From: Gymnopus androsaceus JB14
Lineage: Eukaryota > Basidiomycota > Agaricomycetes > Agaricales > Omphalotaceae
Length of the DNA stretch: 64,000 nucleotides
Assembly (NCBI GenBank): GCA_009733575.1
Contig: ML769616.1
Coordinates: 48,093 to 112,092, forward strand
Direction: 5' to 3'
The translations under genes were made by a program, and so were the position numbers. Every line of letters begins with the position of its first letter. Position 1 is the first letter of the stretch. Shown piece after piece: positions 1 to 11,318 of the stretch. A model generated the notes under the pieces. That model saw nothing but the letters and a program-made list of their open reading frames with translations. It was not told where the DNA came from and searched no databases.

Positions 1-720
1 TTTGCCGAAATCATCTGTAGAAAAAACCCCTCTTAAAATAAGGTATCCATAACCTGTTGGAGGTTGAATCTATAAGACAAAACCAGAAATGGAAAACCCC
101 TCAGAGTCAAATGTAGTGAGAGTCAACAGCTCTATTGAAATACCTATAAGATGAAACCAGAAATGGAAAAACTAAAGAAGTGTAAGTAAGCTTGTAGGTA
201 TGAAATAAAATAAGAAAACATACCCCTCAGAGTTGAATGTAGTGAGAGTCAACAGCTGAGGGGAGAATGTGGGAATGGGAAGTATATAACTAAACAGTCA
301 CATGTGAAGAAGCAACTACAAGGGCAACTTTTCTCAAGAAAGTGGTTTTATACTTAAGTAATTCTTAGAATGTTCCTAAGAATTAAAGTTATCCTAAATT
401 GTAAGTAACAATTATACTTAAGTAAATACTTAAGTATAGGCATAACTAACTCATGCAAAATAATCTTGAAATGGGTGATTATGAAGTAAAAGTAAAAATG
501 AAAGTAACAAAGTAAAGTAAAGTAAGCACTATCTTATATCCTCTGCAAACTTTAGTTCAAAGTAAAATACCAAATCAGCTGTATACTAAGTAATAAAGTA
601 AAGTAGGTAGCACAGAAGAAAGCCATGAGCAAGGCATAAGTTTCTAAAGAAAATACTAAGCAGAGAGTATATGAGTCCTACTGAATTGTAGTGGTAGTAA
701 AGTGAGAGTAGATAGGATGA
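1..720. repeat. Retroelement-like 3' end and simple-sequence DNA
   Basis: No gene is visible. A segment near 90-130 (cccctcagagt...gagtcaacagct) recurs near 225-256. The purine run gaggggagaa ends at 267 and is followed by TGTGGGAATG, which resembles the polypurine tract and LTR start of a Ty3/gypsy element entering from the left. I could not find the LTR end. From about 340 to 620 the DNA is rich in short AAGTA/TTAAG repeats. The LTR reading is inference. Confidence 0.35.
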
Positions 721-789
721 GATGGTAGAGGTAAGAGTTGAAGAGAGGTGGTGCATCAGAAAAAACTGTTTTGGGCCCAGGAGGATCCA

Positions 790-960
790 AGGTCACCTAG
801 TCCTCTTAGGCAACCTGAGGCATCCTAGTTGGCCCAGGATAAAGGGCAAAACTTTGGACACCTCAGGTATCCTAGTCATCCTAAGTGTCCTGGGACATCC
901 TGGGACATCCTGAGGGTATCCTGGGGCATCCTGGGATATGCCCCAGGACATCTTGGGTTC
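790..960. repeat. Short tandem repeat (ATCCTGGGAC type)
   Basis: Degenerate units of about 10-11 bp built on catcctgggac run through this stretch, clearest at 893-945. The overlapping small reading frames at 722-1223 merely read through the repeat. I see no coding signature. Confidence 0.6.
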
Positions 961-1278
961 AGACTAGAGATATGCATATCGCACAAAGTGCAGATCTCAA
1001 GTTGCAAATGCCCACAATTCTTCTTGGAACCAAGGAGCAAAGGCATCAATTTTGCCAGTCACTGCAAACTCGTCAGAGAGATAGACATGAAATCCAAAGC
1101 AGTTGGCTCATATCTACAGCCACAATAGATACTCCTGATTGTCAGTGCCTTCAGGATAATTCTATTAACCAACCCTCCTGCCCGAACACAATCCCTCATT
1201 TGATGTCAAGTCGATGTTTGTGAAAATTTTCAATTTATTTAATGTTGTATGGTAACCATAGCACTTATAAACCCCATA

Positions 1279-1946
1279 CTATGGTACACAGGGATATGCT
1301 TCTGATGCAGTTGGGGCACAATGAAAGAAGCTATTAAAATTCTGAGCAGACAGATCGTTTTGGCCTACTTTAAAACCCCTAAATTGAGCTTCCTAGATTT
1401 TTCACAATTTTCCTCGTTGCGTTGGGCGCTGCCCGAGCAAAAACAAGGATATGCTGTTTTTTGATGGCTGTAGTCACCGTCCTGTCACGTAGCGGAAAAG
1501 CTGGCAGAACCGGCAGTCTTACAGAACCGCCGATGACATTTTCAAAATCAGATTGCGCTGGTCACTGCCGAGCGGAACGGCACAGTCAATTGTCACGCCC
1601 AAGCTCTCTCTTTACCAGTTCCTCTCTCCATCGTGCTATTCTTCATGTTTCTCTTAGAAATATTAGATCTGACCTCGTCTGATATACACTTGGGTGTGTA
1701 GCACTTCGCCCATGCTTTTTTAATTCATTTTCTTGTGTTCCTGAATGTTTGATGGGTGTATGCGACTCTCTCCGCTCAATGTTTATTTTATTGTACTCAT
1801 TTGCCTCAAGTACACCTTCTATAAAGTATCTGGCACTGATAAATATAAGGTAAAGATGTTATAAAATAATCGTGAAAGCTGCCCGATTACAAAAACTTGC
1901 TTCATCGAGCATTTTATGCAGAAAAGCATATCCCTGCGTACCATAG
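1279..1946. mobile_element. Non-autonomous pogo-type element, 668 bp
   Basis: Terminal inverted repeats CTATGGTACACAGGGATATG at the left and its near-perfect reverse complement at the right are flanked by TA on both sides, as in Tc1/mariner-pogo elements. The interior (about 1395-1640) resembles both ends of the 3.5 kb pogo element at 25801-29309, including a subterminal gcccgagcaaaaac..ggatatgctg block. It is therefore probably an internal-deletion derivative of that family. It has no transposase gene. Confidence 0.8.
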
Positions 1947-2118
1947 TAATCGCGCTCTGAATTGAAATCTGACTCTTTTGTGGCAACCGCTTATATGCGG
2001 CATTCCGATTGGGGTTTATAACCGCTTACGGCTGGTTATCGGTGTTTTTTCACTTTTCCGACATTATTCGCTCTGAGTAAAATTAGAGACAGTGTTTGAC
2101 AGTCAATGTCATTGAACT

Positions 2119-2466
2119 CTATTGTTTCCACTTTAGGGAGTTGCTGAATAACTCCTTCAGCAATCTGAGCATAAACCCTCCTTTTTTCGGCCGTGAATCT
2201 ACATTGAACCTCTGGAAGCCAAGAAGGCGGATACTGGATGCTAGATGTGGTTTGTCATTGAATATTGTGATAAGCCACTCTGTTTGAATTATTCTTTGCA
2301 GAGATCTCATCAAACGGCCATCCAGCTCGATCTTTGCAAAAATGCGACACTGAGAAGGGACAACGCAAGCCTTTTCGACAAGAGAACAGATCGAGAGAGC
2401 ATTTTTATCGGAAGAGAGGTTGTGGAGGATACAATCTATGAGCTCGTTAGGCAGTGGCATGATCAT
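2119..2466 (-). pseudogene. F-box protein N-terminal fragment
   Basis: The 115-residue frame starts MIMPLPNELIDCILHNL and continues through a second conserved stretch (ICSLVEKACVVPSQCRIFAKI), the pattern of agaricomycete F-box proteins. Whole family members are usually several hundred residues, so this is a fragment ending at an in-frame stop. Shorter LPNEL relics occur at about 8890-8955 and 19320-19350, beside dehydrogenase copies B and C, so the fragment belongs to the duplicated unit. F-box proteins normally recruit substrates to SCF ubiquitin ligases. This one has no visible substrate-binding part. Confidence 0.55.
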
Positions 2467-2886
2467 GATGGTCGCAAGCAGGAATGGTTTAGGTGCTTGA
2501 AGTTGGTAGAGAGCCCTTTGGCCCGGCCTAAAGCAGTGACCTAGGATGTATAATCACTAGAATTACGAGGATTCTAGAGTTTATTCCGACGTCCTCTAGA
2601 AGGCGGGTCACCAAACTACTTTTCATCTATTTATCGTCCCATAAAGAAAGCCGTGTGAACTGTAGCGTTGTGGCACCAACAACCAGCTTCAAGGCCTTCC
2701 GGTATGCATCATGCAAGGAAGGAGTATCTCATGCCCATTCAGACTCCCAGTCATTATAAAGTACAATATCTGTATGTATGTCACACTAGACCCATTCCCA
2801 TTCCATTTTTATACAACTTCTAATCTGTTCTGCGCCCCGCCCGCTCCTACTTTACTTGGAAAGATCCCTAGCAAAATGGAAAAAGT

Positions 2887-4713
2887 CTACACTCGAAGCG
2901 TTAACGCCGTATTTATAAAGCTAAAACAAGAAAAAAACACAACATCAGTGAACCTCAAGGAATCCAAATCGTCCTCACTCACAAAATGCGACGCAACCCA
3001 ACTAGAGAACAACGCCCTCTGATACGCCTCCGGCAACCGCTTCAACAACGTCTCCAACCCAATCTTCTCAACCAGCGTCTTGGGTATCGCCCTCCTCATC
3101 ACCCCATTCCTACTCGGAACATCCTCAAACAAATCCGAGCTCTCCAATTCAGCCTGGAGGTTATTCAACGTCGAAGAAAGCTCATCCGAGATGGTCGTGC
3201 GCGGTTTAGCTCCCTGCAGACGCGTGTGCTCTTTCCACAGGCAGTGGAATTCAGCAGCAGCGTTTTCGGTGATCTTTGCTTGGATATCCTTGACGTAGCT
3301 CTGGTAGAATTCGGAAGGCTTGCCGTCTTTGAAGATCATCAAGTCGACGTATTCTTCCGTTGAGAGAGCGAGACCGGCTAGGACTTCCAAGGAGGAACTC
3401 GTTACACCACCTAAACGCAATGAATGAATAAGTTTTCGCAACTTGAGAAGAAGAAACGAAACCAACTAACCCTTGTTGGTACTCGAATCTTTGAACACGA
3501 CCACTTTACGTTTTTCGAGGAACAAACGCGCTTGTTGGGTGAGGAACAAGTTGGCACCTTCTACGATGTACTTGAAGTGAGGTTTACCCTCGCTGTCGAA
3601 GAGTGCAGCCATGTTCGAGATGTTGACGGCTTCCGGTCTGAATATAGGCGTTAGACAGACGACTTGTACACACATTGAATAATCATATACCGTCCACCGC
3701 AAGGCACGAACAAGTCAGCTTTAAATCTCAAATGAGCTCCATTACGGAAATCAGTCCCGTCGAGAACGATTTCGCCCGCTACCCATAGCATATCAGCATT
3801 TGCTCATAAAAAGGAAAACACTTGAACAACGTACAAGGCAACTTGACATCCTGCTCCTCAACCTTCACCAAATACCCATCCTTACTCAACCTCGTCCTAT
3901 CAAAGTGCGCCACAGTCAAACGCTTTTTGGCCAGACGAATTAGTTCTTCGCGATCGAGCCCAGTGGGGTCGGCAAGGACACCACTTCCATCGATGATCGC
4001 GACGGTTTTGTCGGAGCTGAGTAGGATTTCGTCTACAAGAGAGATAAACGTTAGCTCGGGGGTAACAAGCCAATGAAGAACGTATACTCACTCGATCCAA
4101 GATCCCCATCCGGTCCTCCCGTCTGCACTTTTGTAATCTCCTTCTCCTTCAACCCCAGCTGCTTATAGATACCCAACACATACTGCCTGATACTAAGCGA
4201 AGTCATACCATACGTGTCGTGTGGAACTCCACCAAGTGTCTCGGCACTCTTTCCAGTGGTGAAGGACTTCCACCATGTTTCGGCGCCTCGGTCGCGGGCG
4301 TGGAGTGCAGCCCAATCCATCATATCCGCGGTACCCTCTGCATAACCGATATAAGCAAAAGGCGAAAGCAGGGAAAAAACGTATCGACAAACCATCAGGA
4401 CCAAAGAATAACAACTCTGGCTTTTCGTACAAGTCGACTAGGGTCTCCTTGATTCCGGGTGTTTTTCCTGGGATTAGCAGGTCGACGATTGCCTACGATA
4501 ACGTAGTTAGTGAATATAAATAACTAAAAACCGCGAGCACACATACATCAACATATTTCTCAAAACACAACCTCGGCGTAGCCCCGATCGAAGGCAATAT
4601 CGTACCCTTGGCTCCTCCCTCGGGAGTATCTTTATTCTTCAACGACTGGGTCGAAGCCAAGTTGTAATTTTCGTCAAACCTAAACGCGTCGTCGTCAGCG
4701 TATGTACATCCAA

Positions 4714-4744
<31 letters not shown>

Positions 4745-6942
4745 CGTACAACATCCTCTGATTAATCGAATACATCTCTTTATTCCTACTCATCACAATC
4801 CTAATCCCTCCCCTCGCCACATCCCTAAACCTAATATGGAACCCTCTAAACTCATTCCCAATAACGAAAAACATCGCAAACGGCTTTTTGGGATACTCGA
4901 CCTCGGGTAAGAACCCTGGATCCAAGCGGAAGGACAAAGCGACCTTTGTAGGTTGGTAGAAATTGGTTTTGAGGATGTGTTTGTTAAAGATCAGGAAGGA
5001 TTCGAGGACTTGGAGGGAGTGTTTGTTTGGAACCGTGCGGCGGATTTTGTCGTAGAGCTCCTCATCGGAGAGGGGTTGGATAGTTTGAAGGCGTTGATAA
5101 GAGAGGGTGGGCCTGGATAGCGTACCGGTTAGAAATACACGTTGAATAAAGGAGCGTACACATACATCAGTTCGGTAGTATGATCAGATGCGGGGTAATG
5201 AACCATAGCAAAGTTGACATAAAGAAGTCGAATCTGCAAACAAAATAAATAGCTATAGGATAATAGAACGCTCGCAGACCTACCAGCTCCGAATGAGTAT
5301 GAATAACCTGTTCAATACTCTCCCTCGTAAACGTCTCCTCCCTAAACCTCCTCTTGATATTGTTCAACACCTCGGCATGCGCAGGGTCGTTCTCGTCCAA
5401 GACGTTTTCGAGCTGCAGGTAGGCTGGGCCGAGCCTATTGCAAAAGTGTTGTGCAAAGATCCAGCTACAGTTTAACGACGCTATCAGCACAGCAAAGACA
5501 GAGAGGGAGAGATCTCACTCACAAGCGTATGTAGCCTCCTGAACAGCATGCGTACCAGGGGCCTTTGGGAGGAAGAACGGGTTTTCGGGAAGACAGAACA
5601 GAAGCGAAGCTTCCTTCATGACCTGAAAGATGGAGTGTTCGATCGGCGGGGCATTAGAGTTTGGAACGGGGTTGGGGTACAAGGAGACGATGGTGACGCC
5701 ATCGGAAAACTGTTCCACGTATTTGCGAGCAGAGAGAGTAAAAGTGGTAGAGGTTGGAGAGAGCACTGGTATAGAGGTCAGTAGATAGAGATAGGTGGAC
5801 AATGACACGTACCTAAAGAAGGCTGTAGTCCCGCCCATCTTGTATCCGATAACAAGACGTCTCTCTCTCGAGCCTTCGACTTTGAAAACCTCCATGACGG
5901 GACCGTACCGTTGCTCAACGCTCCACATGATCTAGAATCTGGCTGAGTCGCTGAACGAGCGAACTAGCGACGCTCTTTCATACCTTTTGGTAATCTCAAG
6001 CGTGTTCTCGCTGGCCTTTTCCAAGAAGCCCTTGTCAGACACGCTGTTGATGTTTGTCCTGCCCTCTGCGTCCTTTGCGGCAGGCGCGTCTGGAAAGACA
6101 CACTTGTTGACGAAGTAGCATCTGAGCTGCTGAGAAGCAGTCGCGGAGATGGACCCATCGGTGCGGAAAGTTTCGAGTCGGTAAGCATTGTTGGGCTTTG
6201 AGTTGTCGAGGAACAGGGTGTCAATTCTAAATACAAGCTAAGGAACGTTGGACATGCCGTATAGAGCGTGGGCTCACCTCGACTCGCACGTAGCACCAGG
6301 TCCCTCAGTAGTAGTAATACCAGGGGGACTGGTATGAATAAAAGTCGCGCCATTTCCGTTCTCGTCAATCTTCTCGAGATCGATAACGAGCTTGCTCAGA
6401 TCATGTTTCGTATGCGAGAGCACTTTAGCGCCAAAGAGCGCAAAAATGTGGTCACAGATGACTGCTTGAGACTCGTCGCAGAAATAAGTGTCGTCAATGC
6501 CGAGATTCGTGTAAAACCAGTTGACTTCGTTGGCGACCAGTTCTTGCGGAATGAAGCCCTACAAAATGTGGTTAAATCTTAATCGATATTAGATCCAGTT
6601 CTACTAATCACCTTTGCTGCTACTTCTTGCTGAACAAGAGCTCTCTGTTCTTCTTTCCCTTTGAATACAGGCGTCGTATAACCGGGCAAATTTTTGACCC
6701 GATTGAGCAAGCCATCGCTGTTATTTCTAGCCACAGAACCTAGCACAAAAAGACGCGAGTCTGGCGAATACCATTACGCGCAGCTTCCGCAGTGGAAGGT
6801 TTTTTTCAGCTTTGTTGGTCGAGAGTATGAGAGTTGATCAGAGCGCTTAACCTGACAGTCTACCAATCGGCGGTCCGGGCCACTGAGTCTCTAGCCATCG
6901 CTCTAAGTCTCGAGATTCTATTTCTTCGAGCATGATGCCCAT
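2887..6942 (-). CDS. GDH2: NAD-specific glutamate dehydrogenase, copy A (possibly a pseudogene)
   Basis: Large fungal NAD-glutamate dehydrogenase, which deaminates glutamate to 2-oxoglutarate and ammonia. I read 16 exons (descending): 6942-6852, 6739-6612, 6558-6278, 6226-5984, 5931-5813, 5765-5523, 5464-5284, 5233-5166, 5112-4750, 4679-4547, 4492-4393, 4337-4092, 4032-3835, 3778-3691, 3637-3471, 3410-2887, about 1057 codons, the family length. Landmarks are GFIPQELVANEVNWFY, FAQHFCNRLGPAY, the FRDVARGGIRIV block, the catalytic-lysine segment EGGAKG (about 4600), WWKSFTTGKS and GGPDGDLGSSE. The start at 6942 is chosen because its exon joins the next in phase. Two oddities are that the exon 4/5 junction is off by one base, and that in exon 6 the ALSNLYHFYSL and SARKYVEQF blocks lie in different frames across a CT run. 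Either copy A is a recent pseudogene or the sequence has small indel errors. Copy C is a close duplicate. Confidence 0.8.
4714..4742. repeat. (GA)n microsatellite in a dehydrogenase intron
   Basis: An uninterrupted GA dinucleotide run lies in the intron between the exons at 4750-5112 and 4547-4679. The same intron of copy C has a shorter run (about 21620-21646). The two copies therefore differ by repeat slippage since duplication. Confidence 0.85.
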
Positions 6943-7943
6943 CTACATACTCAACCTCTCGCAAACTCCGTAGAATCGACCATGCGAGGGACAAGCAAGC
7001 TTGGTGAATTCTATTGCCTCGCCGCTATCTCACTTCCTTCCAGCTATCTCTTCCGATCCAAAATCCCTTGCACTGATGCCAGGATATGCTCCCATACATA
7101 TCTACTAAACTTTTACCTCCACGGATCGCATCCCGTCAAGCTTCAACATATTTAATACTGTCGAATCCACCTAATGGGTCTGCTGGTCGATTCGGAAAAG
7201 ATGGATGGATGGCTGCTCGTACTTGGAAATAAACGAATAGTGATACTGAAGCAAAGGTGCGTCCGCGGACGGTCTACTGTATTGACAGAATCTCTAACTT
7301 TTTTGTACCAGTGACACTAACGCAAGTCTGAGCGCTCAACTCTTGGAATCGTTCGTCACGATTCTTGGTCTCTCAACGGAAACCGCGACCGCTGTAACGG
7401 ATGCAACAACACCCTTGCAATTCCGACCATACTTGAAAAGCATTCCACTTTCCGCTTCGGCCTTTCCTTCCTATACTCCCTAGTCAGCATACAGATTAAA
7501 TCTCAACGTAGTCTGGCTTCTCCGGCGACGCGTCATTCTATCCCTATCACAAGACCAAGATGGTTTCTTTCTTTCCACCGGATTCGCATGGGAGGAGACG
7601 TGCTACTCTAATGGTCTAGCGGTGCTTCGGGTACTGTGAATCGGGATACTAGTTCTATAGTCATGCGAGAGTAGGACGGAGGTGCTTCTGGTTAGAGAGT
7701 AGGAGACGGAGAAAACGAGGGAGATCCAGGAATCCGAGGAATCCGACCGCTCGCTCCATCGACTTATGCCAATGTATCTTCCAGTGTCATCGCCATCTTT
7801 CCCATTATTCAAAATATACAGATTCCTCCTCAAACCCTTCCTTCCTTCTTCCCCACTCCCTCTCTTTCTCTTTGAGTTAGTAGTTGTAGTACCAAATAAA
7901 TGTTTATTTAATACGCTTCAAAGTGAAGAGAACATTGTAAGTA
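6943..7943. other. Intergenic DNA upstream of dehydrogenase copy A
   Basis: No convincing coding region is visible on either strand. It contains the likely promoter side of copy A (minus strand) and pyrimidine-rich stretches near 7800-7870. The small reading frames have no recognisable composition or motif. Confidence 0.4.
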
Positions 7944-8024
7944 GGGCATGTAGCCAAGAGGTTATTGCGTTCACTTTGCATGTTCATATGCAACTTGTCC
8001 CCGGTTCGAATCCGGGCTTGTCCA
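7944..8024 (+). tRNA. tRNA-like sequence, anticodon unresolved
   Basis: The 5' GGGCATG pairs with the 3' CTTGTCC (one mismatch) and is followed by A. The D-arm region TAGCCAAGAGGTTA fits an A box. The T arm CCCGG-TTCGAAT-CCGGG is perfect and holds a consensus B box. The 81 nt length would suit a short intron, but I cannot build a satisfactory five-pair anticodon stem, so no identity is assigned. It may be a degenerate tRNA gene or a tRNA-derived repeat head. Confidence 0.4.
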
Positions 8025-8885
8025 TGCAGATGCGTCCTCCTTTATTTTGGTCCACATTTTGTCCCTGACACCCAATGTCAAGTCTCGATTAGAAGTGTTT
8101 TGCATCGAAGCTCCCACATGGAAAGATGGTATGGGACGCAATTTTTGGTAGGGTGCATCTCAAAGGCTTAATTTGGATGATTCATAATAGGTGGCGGATT
8201 GGAGTGGGCGGGGACAAGGGAAACGGGGTACGAATGACAATGATGCCAACACTGTACATATGTTGTGGAACGAGTAGTAGGAGGGGAGATGAACAGTTGT
8301 AGGAAAGCTCAAACAAGCTAACAATTTAATTTAGCTAGATCCTCTGATAAGGAACAATTTCTGGAAACGAGATGTGCACCAGCTAAGAAATTCTATGAGA
8401 GCAAAGAAGATTGGTGGCGATATAACTCTGCGAATCTTTATCCCTATTCCTCAGATATCCTCCATTGGCATATGCGCAATGATATTCGTTGTATTCACTG
8501 TACCGAGTGCACGAAACCACTGAAGCGACGTGAAACAAACGGAAATCTCTGCATGCAGCAGAGGCAGTAAGGGTTCAGCCTTCAGGCTCGCGATTTGTAA
8601 AACCGACAGGACGCAAATACATCAGTACGAAGGTATGATTTCCTATATCTGCTCATGTCAATAGTCTCAAAATTTTTTTCCTACAGTACAGGAACAGCGA
8701 GATCGTACATTACACGCATTAGATGGGAGATCAACACTCCCTGCATGGCACAGAAAGAGATTGAGCCCTTGGCGTAGAGACGCCGCCTTTGAGCCTTTTG
8801 GGTTTCTGGGAAATCTGCTATATGTCAAGCCAGAGACAGGCAGGTCGCGTTATGACTTGAATCGACCTCAGGTCTTCTTTTAAAA
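8025..8885. other. No gene seen
   Basis: Unique-looking DNA without coding signature lies between the tRNA-like sequence and the third F-box/dehydrogenase remnant. The region from about 8886 is the 3' flank shared with the other dehydrogenase copies. Confidence 0.4.
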
Positions 8886-10617
8886 AGGCCTATATAGAGA
8901 GAAATTCTATCGGCGAAAAGGTTGTCAAAGATACAGCGTATGAGCTCGTTCGGCAGAGATTCCACTGTCATCGTTGATCGTAAGCAGGAACGGTTTGGGC
9001 GCTTACAGTTGGTAGAGAGCGCTTTGGCCTTAAGAGAGCATGCGTTTGAAAAGTTCAGCTTCCTAACAGTCAGTACTACGTATCATGCAAAGAAGGATAC
9101 CATCTTCATTTTCATTATAGAGTACAATATCTGTATGTAAGTCACACTACACCCATGCCCATTCCCATTCCACTTTAACTTCTATTCCATTGTGCGCGCG
9201 CGCTCCTACTTTACTTGGAAAGATCCCTAGCTAAATAAAAAAGTCTACACTCGAAGCTTTGACGCTGCATTTATAAATCTAAAAAAAATAACATCAGTAA
9301 GCCTTGAGCTTGAGCAATCCAAGTCGTCCACTCACAAAGTGCGATGTAACTCAGCTAGAGAACAACGCCCTCTGATACGCCTCCGGCAACCACCTCAATA
9401 ACGTCTCCAACCGAATCTCCTCAACCAGCATCTTGGGTATCGGCCCCCTCATCACCCTATTCCTACTACTCTGACTATCCTCAAACAAATCCGAACTCTC
9501 CAACTCGGCCTAGAGGTTGTTCAGCGTCGACGAAAGCCCTAAACCTAATATAGAACCCTCTAAACTCATTCCCAATAATGAAAAAACATCGCAAAGGATA
9601 TTCCACCTTCGGTAAAAGCCATGGATCCAAGCGGAAGGATAGAGCGACCTTTGTGAATTGGTAGAAATTGGTTTCGAAGGGAGGGAATGTGCGGCGGATT
9701 TTGTCGTAGAGCTCCTCGTCGGAGAGGGGTTGGATAGTTTGGAGGCGTTGATAAGAGAGGGTGAGCCTACACAGATAACGGTTAGGAACGCACATTGAAG
9801 AAATGAAAGCGGAAACGTATACACACATCAATTCGGTAACATGGTCAGATGTGGGGCAGTGAATCATGGCAAAGTTGACATAAAGAAGTCGACTCTGCAA
9901 GCAAGATAAATGCACCAGTACGATAACATAACGCTCAGACCTACCAGCTCTAAATGATTATGAATAATCCGCTCAATACTTTCCCTCATAAACATCTCCG
10001 ACCTAAACCTCCTCTTGATATTGGTCAACACTTCTGCATGCACAGGGTCGTTCTCGTCCAGGGCGTTTTTGAGCCGCCAGGACGCCGAGCCGAGACTACT
10101 GCAAGTGTTGTGCAAAGATCCACTAACGACACGATCTTGTCAGCACGGCAAAGAGAAAGAGAGAGGATTCTAACAAGCGTACATACCCTCCTCAGGCTGG
10201 ACGGCATATGTACCAAGGGCCGTCGAGGAAGAACAGGTTTTTGGGAAGATAGTACAGACGCGAAGCCTTCTTCATGACCTGGAAGATGGAGTGTTCGATC
10301 GGTGGGAGTTTGGAACAGGATTTATGTGCAAGGAGTTGACAGTGACACCGTTGGAGCAATTGGAGAACTGTTCCAAGTTTTTGTGAACAGAGAGAGTAAA
10401 AGTGGAAAAGATTGGAGAGGGTACTGGTATAGAGGTTAGTAGATAGAGATAGGCTGGAGGTAACGCGTACATAAAGAAAGTGGTAGTTCCGCCCATCTTG
10501 TATCCGATAACCTTCTCGAGCGTTCAATTTCGAAAACCTCCTTTGTAGGTCCGTACCGTTGCTCAACATCCTGCATGATCTAGAATTGAGCTGCTGAATG
10601 TGAGCGAGCAAGCGATG
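8886..10617 (-). pseudogene. GDH2: NAD-glutamate dehydrogenase copy B, internally deleted
   Basis: This is homologous to copy A but clearly dead. Starting from its 5' side (about 10617) it keeps exon 5/6-like sequence, the HAEVLTNIKRRF exon (about 10070), the YQRLQTIQPLSDEELYDKI exon (about 9760) and FVIGNEFRGF (about 9560-9590). At about 9535 this joins directly to the C-terminal LSSTLNNL segment. The deletion corresponds to roughly 3180-4825 of copy A, about 1.6 kb, and removes the catalytic lysine and NAD-binding parts. Exons 1-4 are absent and reading frames are broken. The short 3' flank holds an F-box relic (LPNELI at about 8945). Divergence from A is clearly higher than that of C. Confidence 0.8.
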
Positions 10618-11318
10618 CACCAGGAGCCATCTGCGCCGAACTTGGACCCGGACCAACCCAAATGAAGACAAATATGTGGATGCTGAAGCAGGATAAAGAT
10701 GCTGAAGGATACAAGGAGATAGAGGCATCGGTATCCCATGCCCAAAGGACTAGCATCTGAGAGACAGGTTGGATATGGTAGCGAAACAACCAACGCACCC
10801 ACTATGCCAGGAAACAGTATAAACGCAAAACGACATGAAGAAACAGATTGACGATAACGGTCAATGCTCCTGGATAGACGGACGCGACGTTAGAAGATAA
10901 TGAAAAGTAAAGAATAAACACACCCGACAACCTCATTTAAACCCAACTCGACTCTGCAGCTGCCTTCAATTCGGACGTTGGAACCAGTGTCTTCATTAAC
11001 CATGCTCGATTGTCCTAGAAAGCGTGATTGCAGTGTGAGATCAAAGAGTCTTCATCTTCTTCAAGACCGGATCCTTCTCAATCTTCACCAGATTCCTCCT
11101 GCAGACATCGACGATGAAAAGATAACGCTTAGCTGAGATATGGAAGTGAATTGTGACGAAGACGGATCGATTTCGGGTGTGAACCGGGCCACAAGCATCG
11201 GACTCGTGATACACTGACATTGACTGAACTTTAACACTGCCATGCAAATGTCACTACATAAGATGAATGCTGTTTCTTTGCGACCCCCATCATCAATCCC
11301 TGCAAGACACAAACTGTT
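10618..11318. promoter_or_regulatory. Shared upstream region of NLR copy 1
   Basis: From about 10870 to the ATG at 11319 this region aligns, with indels, to about 31705-32271 upstream of NLR copy 2 (for example tgctcctggatagac, tcgattcgggtgtgaaccggg and tgccatgca.atgtcactacataag). The duplicated unit thus includes the promoter and 5' UTR. Minus-strand reading frames here may derive from another gene but I cannot identify it. No TATA box is obvious. Confidence 0.45.

Noticed and set aside
722..1223. Three overlapping reading frames of 63-112 residues
   Set aside because: They read through a short tandem repeat and have no motif or codon signature.
2986..3363. 125-residue plus-strand frame (and its twin at 19897-20274)
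   Set aside because: Antisense shadows of the last dehydrogenase exon, duplicated only because the exon is.
5964..6368. Hydrophobic minus-strand frame starting MTRTEMARLLFIPVP
   Set aside because: A wrong-frame reading through dehydrogenase exons 3-4 and the intron between them. Correct splicing gives the enzyme sequence.
7944..8024. Assignment of an amino acid to the tRNA-like sequence
   Set aside because: Candidate anticodons (TTG, TGC) each need an anticodon stem that does not pair, so identity is left open.
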